Shown here: in pieces, positions 18,298-27,135 of the stretch
Layout of the letters: each line of letters starts with the position of its first letter
Position numbering within the stretch: position 1 is the stretch's first letter
Assembly: GCA_963789785.1 (NCBI GenBank)
Contig: CAWBNC010000011.1
Location: forward strand, 62,001 to 126,000
Length of the DNA stretch: 64,000 nucleotides
Source: JAEULH01 sp963789785
Lineage (GTDB): Bacteria > Pseudomonadota > Alphaproteobacteria > Rhodospirillales > Defluviicoccaceae
Direction of reading: 5' to 3'
Translations under genes and position numbers: made by a program
The notes under the pieces: generated by a model
Database searches by the model: none
What the model was told of the DNA's origin: nothing
What the model saw: only the letters and a program-made list of their open reading frames with translations

Positions 18298-19524
18298 ATG
18301 AGCGAGATCTTCCACGCGCTGGTGCTGAACCTGCATCAGCCGCCCAGCAACCTGGATCAGCTGCTTGACGCCAACGACTGGGAGGTCAAGGAGATCCTCT
18401 TCGCCCTCGACCGGATGCCGCGGACCCTGTGGCCGTACGAGGACGTCGCGCGGGTGCATCTGTCGATGTCCGGCTCGTTGCTGGAGACGCTGTCGCATCC
18501 GGAGTTCCAGCGCAAGGTCTACGGCTCCGTCGACTGCGGCAGCGTGCTCTGGGCGCTGCAGAACCAGCGGATCTTCGAGATTCTCGGCACCGGCTACTAT
18601 CACCCTGTCCTCGCCCTGATCCCCGAGGCCGACTGGGACGAGCAGATCGTCCGCTGGCAGGCGATCGGCCGCCATGTCTTCTGGCGCAGCAACTTTCCCG
18701 GGTTCTGGCCGCCGGAGATGGGCTTCGACATGACGCTGATCCCGCACCTGACGAAGGCCGGCTACCGCTACGTCATGGTCAACTCCGAGTATGTCGATCC
18801 CATCGACGAAATGAGCTGGCAGGAACTCCGCTACAGGCCGCACATCTGCGAGTACGACGGCGAGGAGATCGTCATCGTGGTTCGCGACCGTGACCTGTCC
18901 AATGCCCAGCTTTCCGGGATGGAATACGGCTGGTTCAACAACGAGGTCGCGGAGCGGACGAAGTGGTGCGACTTCCCGCCGCTGGTCGCCACCGCCACCG
19001 ACGGCGACAACGGCGGCTGGTTTCGCAACGTCAACCCGCAGGCCAACTTCTGGAGCTACTTCTACCGGACCATGCTCGACGCGGTTCGTGCTGGGGAGAC
19101 GCCGCTGCGGCCGATCTTCATCAACGAGTACCTCGACCGCTTCGGCGCCCACGGCCGGGTCAGCGTGCGCCGCGGCGCCTGGAACACCGACGAGCACCAC
19201 GGCTGGAACTTCCACCAGTGGACGGGCTCGCAAACCCAGCGCGACGCCATGGGCCGGGTTTACGAGCTCAGCGCCCGCTACCACGGCCTTAAAAGGGCAG
19301 CGGCGATGCGCGGCGGCGGCGATGAGCTGGCCCGGATCCTCGATCAGGCCCACTGGCATCTGCTCCGCGCGGAGACGAGCTGCAACTTCTATTGGGGCGA
19401 GGCCTGGGTCTACAAGGCGCACGAGGATCTCAACTCGGTCGCATGGCATCTCGGCGAGGCGCAGGCGCTGATCGACCGGCTGCCAACTGCGCAATGCCCC
19501 GACGTCGACGCGGTGCCGGCGTGA
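18298..19524 (+). CDS. Glycoside hydrolase family 57 protein
   Basis: A 408-residue GH57 protein. It opens with the family motif ALVLNLHQPPS; the region expected to hold the catalytic nucleophile reads NFPGFWPPEMGFDM (Glu in PPEMG) and the second acidic region reads ATATDGDNGGWF. The end has the helical signature ETSCNFYWGEAWVYKAHEDL. GGGAGGGG precedes the ATG. The stop overlaps the start of the next gene (GTGA). It acts on alpha-glucans by family; together with the GH57 gene at 14358 it suggests a glycogen-handling locus interrupted by the SIR2-TPR gene. Confidence 0.88.
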   Translation: MSEIFHALVLNLHQPPSNLDQLLDANDWEVKEILFALDRMPRTLWPYEDVARVHLSMSGSLLETLSHPEFQRKVYGSVDCGSVLWALQNQRIFEILGTGYYHPVLALIPEADWDEQIVRWQAIGRHVFWRSNFPGFWPPEMGFDMTLIPHLTKAGYRYVMVNSEYVDPIDEMSWQELRYRPHICEYDGEEIVIVVRDRDLSNAQLSGMEYGWFNNEVAERTKWCDFPPLVATATDGDNGGWFRNVNPQANFWSYFYRTMLDAVRAGETPLRPIFINEYLDRFGAHGRVSVRRGAWNTDEHHGWNFHQWTGSQTQRDAMGRVYELSARYHGLKRAAAMRGGGDELARILDQAHWHLLRAETSCNFYWGEAWVYKAHEDLNSVAWHLGEAQALIDRLPTAQCPDVDAVPA

Positions 19525-19967
19525 ATCATGCTGCCTTCGTCCTGCTCATCGCCGTCGTCGGAGCCGGACTGGCGGTGCAGGCGGCGACGAACGCAAAGAT
19601 GGGCGCGGCTCTTGGCGTGCCCGTGGCGAGCGCGCTGCTGAACTTCCTCATCGGCTCGATCCTGCTCACGATCGCGGTCGCGTCCGGCGTGTTCGGCCGC
19701 ACGCGGCTCGCCGGCCTCGCCGAGGCGCCGTGGTGGGCCTATATCGGCGGCGCGCTCGGCGCGGTCTTCGTCACCGTCGCCGTCATCGCCGTGCCCCGCG
19801 TCGGCGCCGCTGTCACCTTCGCCGCCGTGATCACCGGCCAGCTTATCGGCGCCATGATCATCGACACCTTCGGCTGGCTGGATGTGACGCCGGTGGCGCT
19901 CAATCCTTGGCGTCTGGTCGGCGCCGCACTTCTTCTCGCCGGCGTCGTCCTGATCCAGCAGAAGTAG
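19521..19967 (+). CDS. DMT-type membrane transporter (DUF606/YdcZ-like)
   Basis: A 148-residue, very hydrophobic protein with about five membrane helices. The opening GAGLAVQAATNAKMG and the later VITGQLIGAMIIDTFGWL are typical of the DUF606 group of drug/metabolite-type transporters, which often work as paired half-length proteins. The GTG at 19521 overlaps the stop of the GH57 gene (GTGA), so it is likely translated with it. Substrate unknown. A palindromic element with a T-run follows and may end transcription. Confidence 0.85.
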   Translation: MNHAAFVLLIAVVGAGLAVQAATNAKMGAALGVPVASALLNFLIGSILLTIAVASGVFGRTRLAGLAEAPWWAYIGGALGAVFVTVAVIAVPRVGAAVTFAAVITGQLIGAMIIDTFGWLDVTPVALNPWRLVGAALLLAGVVLIQQK

Positions 19968-19986
19968 GCTTTGACCGAGGCGTCGA

Positions 19987-20096
19987 CCTAGAGCATGCCT
20001 CTCGCCCGGATGGGCGCAGGTGAGATGCTCGGTCTTTTTGTAACCGATCAACTTTCTGCTTTCGAATGAGCCCATCCGAAAGCAGGTTGATCTAGG
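19987..20096. repeat. Double-hairpin intergenic element with CTAG ends (family 1, copy 1)
   Basis: A 110-base element bounded by inverted CCTAGA and TCTAGG. Hairpin 1 (19991-20030) pairs GAGCAT with ATGCTC around a CGCCC/GGGCG inner stem and is followed by a T-run (20033-20039), so it can act as a terminator for the gene before it. Hairpin 2 (20046-20092) pairs GATCAAC with GTTGATC and CTGCTTTCG with CGAAAGCAG, with a TTT bulge. A second copy lies inverted at 34130-34233. Confidence 0.75.
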
Positions 20097-20159
20097 CTGC
20101 GGCCGAAGCGGCGGTGCGGCGGCTTGTTGAGCCGAGACGTCTCGCCTATAATTGCCCCA

Positions 20160-22389
20160 ATGGGGGTATTCACAGGTGTCGTATCGCTTCGCGCCGCGTC
20201 CCCGCATGCGCTTGCGGCCTGGATCGCCGCGGCTTTCGCCGCCGAGCACGATCGCTGGATTCTGTGGCTGCCGGTTCTCGTCGGCTGCGGTATCGCCGCA
20301 TACTTCGCTTTGCCGTTCGAGCCGGTCCCGTGGCTCGGGCCCGCGGCCTGCGTCGGTCTCGTCGCCCTCGGCCGCGGCAGCACAGCCGGAGCGGCGGCTC
20401 GCCGGCTCGTCTGGCTGATCGGGCTGGGGGCCATCGTCGTCGGCTTCACCGCGGCCCAGGTGCGAACGTCGGTCGTTGCCGCGCCGGTGCTGGCCGAGAA
20501 GGTCGGTCCGACCGGTGTCGAGGGCCGGATCGTCAGGGTCGAACGGCCAGGCGGCCGGGCACGGGTTACGCTCGATCGGGTGGAAATCGAGCGCGTGGCG
20601 CCGGCCGCAACGCCGGAGCGGGTGCGGGTCAGCCTGGCCGGTAAACAGCCGGATCTCGCGCCCGGCGACCGAGTAGAGACTCCTGGCCGTGCTATCGCCG
20701 CCGCCAGGGCCGAGCGCGCCCGGCGCCTTCGATTTCCAGCGCCAGTCCTTCTTCGCCCGTCTCGGCGCCACCGGGTTCGGGCTGGGTCCGGCCGCGGTTC
20801 TTGCCCGCAGGCCGCGGGAACTCGATATTGTTCTCGCCGGCCTGCGCAGCCGGATCGAGACCGTCGTCCACCGGGCGGTCCCCGCGCCCCAGGCCGCCGT
20901 CATCGTTGCGCTGCTGACCGGCGAGCGGGCGGCCATTCCGCCGCCGGTTCTTGCCGCGATCCGAAACGCCGGCCTCGCCCACCTGCTCGCCATATCCGGC
21001 CTGCACATCGGTCTGGTCGCCGCGTTCCTCTTTACCGCCTTGCGCACGGTCCTGTGCCTGGTGCCGGCCCTCGCCCTGCGCCGGCCGATCAAGAAGTGGG
21101 CCGCGGTGGCGGCGCTGATCGGCGCCGGCGGCTACGCCGTCGTCGCCGGCGCGACGATCCCGAGCCAGCGCGCCTTCATCATGGTTGCCGTCGTTTTTCT
21201 CGGCGTCGTGTTCGACCGCCAGGCCATCTCCATGCGCCTCGTCGCGGTGGCCGCGACAGCCGTTCTTCTCGCTCAGCCGGAAAGCCTGCTCGGCGCCAGC
21301 TTCCAGCTCTCTTTTGCCGCCGTGGTGGCGCTGATCGCAGCGTACGATTTCGTCCAGCATCGGCGGCTGCACGATTTCGGCGACGGGTTGCTGGCGCGCG
21401 GCCTGACCTACCTGGCCTTCGTCGCCCTGACCACGGTGGTCGCAACCATCGCTACAGCGCCGTTCGCGGTTTTCCACTTCCAACGGTTGGCGGTCTTCGG
21501 CCTCCCCGCCAACCTGGTCTCCGTCCCGCTGATGGCCATGTGGATCATGCCGCTCGGCGTTGCCGCGTTGCTGGCGATGCCGCTCGGATTGGCGACGCCG
21601 TTCCTGGTCGCCATGGGCTGGGGGGTCGGCGCGGTCATTGCTGTCGCCGAGGAGGTTGCCGGCTGGCCGGGCGCGATCGCGGTTGAGCCGGCCATGCCGC
21701 TCGCCGGCCTGGCGGTGCTCAGTTTCGGCGGATTGTGGCTGTGCCTGTGGCGCGGTCGCTGGCGCCATGCCGGCGGCATGCTGATCGTCGTCGGCTGGGC
21801 GGGCCTCGCGGTCGCGCGCCCGCCCGATATCCTTGTCGACGGTCGCGGCCGGATGATCGGGGTTCGAACGCCCGACGGCGGCCTCGCCATGTCGCAGACG
21901 CGCGGCGCGCGTTTCGAGCAGGCAAGCTGGCTGCGGCTGTCCGGCCTGCACGACGCCACGCCATGGTCGCAAGCCACGGGCGGCGGCAATAATTTCATCC
22001 GCTGCGACGGGTCGGGCTGCATCGTCGAGATCAGGGACCGGACGGTCGCGCTGATGCTGCGGGCGGACGCGGCCGCCGACGACTGCCGGATGGCCGACAT
22101 CCTCATCAGCCTCGTGCCAGTGCGTGGCGCCTGCCCTTCGCCGAGCGTCATCGTCGACCGCTTCGACCTGTGGCGCAACGGCGCGCACGCCGTTTGGCTC
22201 GATGCGGGCGGCGTCCGCGTGCGCAGCGTCAACGGTCTGAGAGGCGATCGCCCGTGGGTTCTGCAGCCGAACGACGAGGGGAAATCGCCGCCGGCGGCGC
22301 CCGGCCTCCAGCGTACGGTGCTTCGGCACGATCCTGTTCGCGGTCGTGCTTCGACAGCGTCAGATCGATTGACCCATCAATCTCGATAG
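20160..22389 (+). CDS. comEC: ComEC/Rec2 family DNA-uptake membrane protein (one-base frameshift)
   Basis: ComEC forms the inner-membrane channel for single-stranded DNA in natural transformation. The ATG at 20160 opens a protein of about 743 residues. N-terminal helices and an OB-like part (TGVEGRIVRVERPG) come first. One excess base near 20690 shifts the frame, which resumes as LAVLSPPPG and enters the competence domain (TGERAAIPPPVLAAIRNAGLAHLLAISGLHIGL, followed by many helices). The C-terminal part is the short soluble domain of alphaproteobacterial ComEC without a metallo-beta-lactamase domain. It is convergent with lexA. The last codons lie in a repeat element. Confidence 0.9.
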
Positions 22390-22436
22390 GCGTGGCTCGA
22401 TCCGGCGGAATTCATCCGTCGACATCCAACCACTAG
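22362..22436. repeat. Diverged copy of the CTAG-ended palindromic element (family 2, copy 2)
   Basis: Sequence with GATTGACCCATC, then GTGG-TCGAT, TTCATCCGTC and AACCACTAG matches the reverse complement of the element at 10382-10501, with gaps. The terminal CCACTAG is kept. It spans the 3' end of comEC and the gap to the convergent lexA, where it may act as a terminator. Confidence 0.45.
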
Positions 22437-22442
22437 CTAAGT

Positions 22443-23150
22443 CTAGTAGCGGCGAATAAGGGCGACGAGGCGACCCTGCACCTTGACCTGGTCCGGCCCG
22501 CAGATCCGCGTCTCGTAGGCCGGATTGGCCGGTTCCAGGGCGATCGACTGGCCGCGCCGGCGCAAACGCTTCAGGGTCACCTCCTCGTTGTCGACAAGGG
22601 CGACGACGATGGTTCCGCTCTCCGCGGTCTCCGTGCGCTTGATGACGACCGTGTCGCCATCATGAATCCCGGCCTCGATCATGGAATCGCCAGCGACCTC
22701 AAGCGCGTAGTGATCGCCTGTGTCGACAAGTCCGGAGGGAACGTCGATTACGCGGGTATTGTCGCGCAGGGCCGCGATCGGCGTTCCCGCGGCGATTTTG
22801 CCATAGAGGGGCATCTGCACGCTGGACGAAGCCGAGGACGTATTCGCCGACACGCCAGGCAGCCGGAAATCACCCTTGATGACGGTCGGCGCAAAGGCGT
22901 CTGGCCGTCGTGCAACAAACGGTCTCTGGGCGACATTTTCGGGAAGGCGGATAACCTCAAGCGCCCGGGCCCGATGGGGAAGGCGGCGAATGAAGCCCCG
23001 TTCCTCAAGCCCGGTCATCAACCTGTGTATACCCGATTTTGAGCGCAGGCCGAGCGCCTCCTTCATTTCGTCGAAAGAGGGCGCGATCCCATGCTCCTTC
23101 AGTCGCTTATCAATGAACAGCAGCAGATCGTATTGCTTCTTGGTCAGCAT
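22443..23150 (-). CDS. lexA: LexA SOS repressor
   Basis: The 235-residue repressor has an N-terminal winged helix (MLTKKQYDLLLFID, then PSFDEMKEALGLRSKSGIHRL) and a C-terminal self-cleaving domain. The cleavage site reads KIAAGTPIAA (Ala-Gly), the catalytic Ser is in VAGDSMIEAG and the Lys in VVIKRTE. On the minus strand, 160 bases upstream of its start, lies a site matching the alphaproteobacterial SOS box. It is convergent with comEC, as in many relatives. Confidence 0.98.
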   Translation of the reverse strand: MLTKKQYDLLLFIDKRLKEHGIAPSFDEMKEALGLRSKSGIHRLMTGLEERGFIRRLPHRARALEVIRLPENVAQRPFVARRPDAFAPTVIKGDFRLPGVSANTSSASSSVQMPLYGKIAAGTPIAALRDNTRVIDVPSGLVDTGDHYALEVAGDSMIEAGIHDGDTVVIKRTETAESGTIVVALVDNEEVTLKRLRRRGQSIALEPANPAYETRICGPDQVKVQGRLVALIRRY

Positions 23151-23309
23151 TATTATCGTCCCGTGCCCGCAATATCGGGCCCATCCGCCTTCGTCTCATC
23201 TTCGCCTGCCGGAGACCAAGCCGGATCTCCCCGAGCCGAGATCCAACCAATCCGGAAGGATCCGACCTGCCGCGCAGGTTGACGAACAAAACTAAAACAC
23301 GCAATTTCT

Positions 23310-23324
23310 GTTCTAGTTTGGTTC
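23310..23324. promoter_or_regulatory. SOS box (LexA operator), GTTC-N7-GTTC
   Basis: GTTC at 23310-23313, a 7-base spacer and GTTC at 23321-23324 exactly match the direct-repeat operator bound by alphaproteobacterial LexA. It sits in the intergenic region between lexA (minus) and the HIT-protein gene (plus). It most likely serves lexA autoregulation and could also act on the divergent HIT gene, which starts 83 bases away. Confidence 0.85.
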
Positions 23325-23406
23325 TCGCTTTTAGTCAACGGCAATTCGCTATCGACGCTTGCGGGCGATGCAATAGGCTGCGGGGGCTTGGGACTAGGGG
23401 AGACCG

Positions 23407-23783
23407 ATGACCGCAAATACGAGCCCATTCGACGACAAGCGGCTCTGGCTGGCCGAGAATGACCTGGCGGTCGTCGTCGATCAGCCGGAACCCTGGATGG
23501 CCTCACCCGGGCATTGCTTGATCGTGCCGCGCCGCCACATCGCGACGGTTTGGGAAATGGACCGGTCGGAATGGCTCGCCTGCCTGGATCTCCTCGATGT
23601 AATGAGGGCGCGCCTCGATGCCGAAAGGCGCCCGACGGATACAACATCGGTATCAACTGCGGCGAGGCCTCGGGACAGACGATCTGTCACGCACACATTC
23701 ACCTGATCCCGCGATATCGGGGCGACGATCCGGCCCCGCGCGGGGGCGTACGCGCGGTCATTCCCGGCAAGAAGAACTACTAG
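23407..23783 (+). CDS. HIT family protein (one-base frameshift)
   Basis: A histidine triad nucleotide-binding protein of about 125 residues. The N-terminal half (PEPWMASPGHCLIVPRRHI) is in the first frame. The frame changes near 23627 at an AAA run where one base seems missing, and continues with KAPDGYNIGINCGEASGQTI and the triad HAHIHLIPRY. This is the only clear case here of a missing rather than an extra base. The triad is intact. HIT proteins hydrolyse nucleotide phosphoramidates or dinucleoside polyphosphates. Confidence 0.85.
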
Positions 23784-23820
23784 GCATCGGCGCCATCCCG
23801 CCCGCGCAGTCGCCGGCGCG

Positions 23821-25098
23821 TTACGCCGCAAACGGGTTGTCGAACACCGCTGTCGCGCCAAGCTCGTTCTCGATCTCCAATAGCCGGTTGTACTTGGCGA
23901 TGCGCTCGGAGCGGCAGGCCGAGCCGGTCTTGATCTGACCGCCACCCATGGCGACGGCGAAATCGGCCATGAACGCGTCTTCTGTTTCGCCCGAGCGGTG
24001 AGAGATGACGTAGCCCCAGCCGGCCTCCCGGCACAACTCGATGGCCTCGATCGTCTCGGTGACGGTGCCGATCTGATTGAGCTTGATCAGCACCGCGTTG
24101 GTCGAAGTCTCGGCGATACCGCGGGCGATGAAGCGGGTGTTGGTGACGTAGATGTCGTCGCCAACGATCTGGATCTTCTCGCCGAGCGCCGCGGTGTGGT
24201 CCTTGAAACCGGCCCAGTCGTTCTCGTCAAGGCCGTCTTCGAGAGAGACGATCGGGTACTTCGCGACCCATCCCTGGTAGAGCGCGGTCATTTGCGCGCT
24301 CGACTTCCGCCCTTGGCCTGATTTGGCGAGGTCGTAGGAACCATCGGCGAAGAACGAGCTGGCGGCCGGATCGAGCGCAATCGCCACGTCCTTGCCGGGC
24401 CGGTATCCGGCGGCGGCGATCGCCTCGACGATCAGTTCGCAGGCTTCCTCGTTGCTCTTCAAATTCGGAGCGAAGCCGCCTTCATCGCCAACGCTTGTTG
24501 CGTATCCCTTCTTCTTGAGGATGGCGGCAAGCGCATGAAAGGTCTCCGCGCCATAGCGCAGTGCCTCGGCGAAGGACGGTGCGCCGATTGGCATCGCCAT
24601 GAACTCCTGAAAATCGACGCTGTTATCGGCGTGCTTGCCGCCATTGAGGATGTTCATCATCGGCACCGGCAGCCGCCGCGCCCCGGCGCCGCCGAGATAG
24701 GCGTACAGCGGCAGATCCGCAGTCTCGGCCGCTGCCCGCGCCGCCGCCATCGACACGCCAAGGATTGCGTTGGCGCCGAGCTTGGCCTTGTTCGGTGTGC
24801 CGTCGAGCTCGATCATCAGACGGTCGATCTCGCCCTGCTGGCTCGGCCTCATGCCAGTCAGCTTCGGTGCGATCTTCTCGTTGACGTTGGCGCAGGCCTT
24901 GAGCACGCCCTTGCCGCCATATCGGTTCTTGTCGCCGTCGCGAAGCTCGACCGCCTCGTTCTCGCCGGTGGACGCTCCCGACGGCACCGAGGCGGAAACC
25001 GCCGTGCCATCGTTGAGCGTCAAGTGAACTCGTACGGTGGGATTGCCGCGAGAATCCAGGATTTCAAGGGCATGGATATGATCGATGGTTGGTTGCAT
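23821..25098 (-). CDS. eno: Enolase
   Basis: The 425-residue glycolytic enzyme converts 2-phosphoglycerate to phosphoenolpyruvate. Clear motifs are LDSRGNPTVRVHL at the start, VPSGASTGENEAVELRD, NILNGGKHADNSVDFQEF, the metal-binding YPIVSLEDGLDE, LIKLNQIGTVTET and the signature SHRSGETEDAFMAD. Length and start are standard. It reads toward the HIT gene and is followed upstream by a DUF190/crcB pair. Confidence 0.98.
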   Translation of the reverse strand: MQPTIDHIHALEILDSRGNPTVRVHLTLNDGTAVSASVPSGASTGENEAVELRDGDKNRYGGKGVLKACANVNEKIAPKLTGMRPSQQGEIDRLMIELDGTPNKAKLGANAILGVSMAAARAAAETADLPLYAYLGGAGARRLPVPMMNILNGGKHADNSVDFQEFMAMPIGAPSFAEALRYGAETFHALAAILKKKGYATSVGDEGGFAPNLKSNEEACELIVEAIAAAGYRPGKDVAIALDPAASSFFADGSYDLAKSGQGRKSSAQMTALYQGWVAKYPIVSLEDGLDENDWAGFKDHTAALGEKIQIVGDDIYVTNTRFIARGIAETSTNAVLIKLNQIGTVTETIEAIELCREAGWGYVISHRSGETEDAFMADFAVAMGGGQIKTGSACRSERIAKYNRLLEIENELGATAVFDNPFAA

Positions 25099-25152
25099 GG
25101 TCGGCTCCTCCTCGGCTTCAGTTTCTATGAACGTCCGCGCCGCCGCCGCCGC

Positions 25153-25512
25153 TCATGTCATGGATTTATTCTTCGCGTTGGGTCCGTAGCGCAGCACCCG
25201 CGCCTTCTCGATGGTGACGAGGCCGCTTTCCATCATCTCGTCGAGAACCGGCAGGAAGGCGTCGATCTTCTGCTGCGTTTCGACGATTTCAACGACAAGC
25301 GGCAGGTCGTCTGAAAGACGCAGGATCTTTGCAGTATGCAGGTGGCTGGAGTGGCCATAGCCAAGCGGTCCGCGCAGCACGGTCGCGCCAGCGAGGCCAA
25401 CCTCCCGCGCCTTCAAGACCAGCGCTTCATACAGCGGCTGGCCGCGCCACCGGTCCTGCTCACTGATGAAGATCCGCAACAGCACCGACTCCTCAGGTAG
25501 TTCGATCCTCAT
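25153..25512 (-). CDS. DUF190 family protein
   Basis: A 119-residue cytosolic protein matching DUF190: VLLRIFISEQDRWRGQPLYE, then GLAGATVLRGPLGYG, LSDDLPLVVEIVET and a C-terminal VTIEKARV. DUF190 genes are often placed beside crcB fluoride channel genes. Here the ATG overlaps the crcB stop (ATGA), a sign of translational coupling. Since crcB is broken in this sequence, the pair may be non-functional, or the break may be an assembly fault. Confidence 0.88.
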   Translation of the reverse strand: MRIELPEESVLLRIFISEQDRWRGQPLYEALVLKAREVGLAGATVLRGPLGYGHSSHLHTAKILRLSDDLPLVVEIVETQQKIDAFLPVLDEMMESGLVTIEKARVLRYGPNAKNKSMT

Positions 25513-25847
25513 GGGACCTCCATCTGGTTCATTTCGGCCGCGGCGAAATGCCCTCCCGCGACGGCGATCGGGCAGAGCGCGATAGACGGTACGATGTTGC
25601 CGCCCGCCCGCTGCCATTCGCCGTCGCGGACCAGATTGAGCGTCTGCAGGCTGATTGACGAGAACGTTGTGAAGACGCCGCAAAATCCGAGCATTGCGAA
25701 CTGCCGCGCCAACAAGGGCACCAGCAGCCGGCCGTCCGGTCCGCTTTGTCCAGGCGCGCTACAACAGGCCCCGAGCACCAGTAACGCGCCATGCCGCCGA
25801 TGGCGCTGCCGAACGCGATCCAGAGATACGCTAGCTCAGACCGTCAC
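25509..25847 (-). pseudogene. crcB: CrcB/Fluc fluoride channel, broken by frameshifts and an internal deletion
   Basis: Remains of a small fluoride channel. AYLWIAFGSAIGGMARYW (first helix) is in one frame; the second half, DGRLLVPLLARQF, CGVFTTFSSISLQTL and the last helix, is in another. Only about 30 bases separate the two conserved parts, where the family normally has a segment like FPWGTLLVNVLGSF, so a central stretch of roughly 25-30 codons is missing. No normal start is in frame; a GTG at 25847 would need another shift. The end overlaps the DUF190 gene. Confidence 0.75.
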
Positions 25848-25888
25848 TTGCAGATCGGCGCCTGCGCAACCCGAAAAGTCATGACCGT

Positions 25889-27086
25889 TCACGACGTCTT
25901 TTTCCGCATCAGCCAGAGAAAGATCGGCAGTGCTGCAAGTTGCAGCACAACCGCGACGATGGCCACAGCGACTGGCGTCGCCTTGTCGTACAGGATCCCG
26001 AGTAGCGCGCTGCCAGCGAACCAGGCGACGCCGTAGATCATGTTCATGATGCCGAAGGCGGTTCCGCGCCGGTCATTGGGCGCCATTGCCGCGACTTCGG
26101 CGCGCATAACCGTTTCCTGGGCGCCCATGCCGATCCCCCACAGCGCCATGCCGATGGCCGCCGCCCGGAGATCTCCCAGAAACACCAGTGGCGCGGCGGC
26201 GGCGGAAGCGAGCGTGGCCGCGACCATCGCCCACAGGCCGATCCGGTCGAAGGCGCGGCCGAGCGCTAGCGCCGCTACGGCGTCGGTCGCCATGGCGATC
26301 GAATAGAGGACGGGGATCCAGGCGGCCGGAACCAGCCCGCTCTTGTCGAAGTGGAAGGCGATGAGGGCGAAGTCGGCATAGCCGGCGGCGATGAACGCGA
26401 TCGCCATCATGTAGACCCAGAACACATGCGGCAGACCCTTGGCCGCCAACGGCGGCGGCGCCAGCTCGAAATCCTTTGGCCGCGGGAACAGATAGCGGGC
26501 CGCCAGAAGCACCGACATCGACAGGATGGCGGGTACGACGAGAATGCCGAAGGCTTCGCGGTAACCGTAGTCGCGCGCCAGGATTACGCTCAGGATCAGC
26601 GGGCCGGCTGATGGCGCCGATCTGGTCCATTGCTTCGTGGAGGCCGAAGCCCCAACCCAGTCCCGTCTGGCTGCTCGCATGGGCGAGCATGGCGTCACGG
26701 GCCGGGGAGCGGACGGCTTTGCCCATCCGTTCGGCGATAATGAGAAGAACGGCCAGCTCCCAGCGTCCCGTCAGGGCCAGCGCCGGCACCGCGAACAGGT
26801 TGATCGCATAGCCGAAGATCGTGACCGGCCAGTACCGGCCGGTGCGGTCGCTGACGTAGCCGGACGCGAGACGGATGGCGTAGCCGACCAGTTCGCCAAA
26901 GCCGGAGACGATCCCGACGACGGTTGCGGAGGCGCCGAGCAGGGCCAGGTAAGGGCCGGTGATGCTCCGGGCGCTCTCGTATGTCATATCCGCGAACAGG
27001 CTGACGATGCCGAGCAGGACGATGAAGCGGAGCGCGCTGCTTCGGGGCAGTTGCGCGACGCTCGGCGATGCGGCTTCCTTGTCCAC
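25889..27086 (-). CDS. Major facilitator superfamily transporter (one-base frameshift)
   Basis: A 12-helix MFS protein of about 399 residues. It begins FIVLLGIVSLFADMTYESARS and has the loop motif GYVSDRTGRYWPV between helices 2 and 3. The frame shifts near 26603, where one extra C separates QIGAIS from GPLILSVILARDYG; the rest continues to the TGA at 25889 with ALGRAFDRIG and a MIYGVAWFAGSALLG helix. The total is 3n+1 bases. Substrate unknown; some relatives with this opening are annotated as drug or metabolite exporters. Confidence 0.85.
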
Positions 27087-27135
27087 ACTTCGCCCTTTCG
27101 GGGTAGCGCTCAGGCTGAACGCAAATTGGTCCCGC

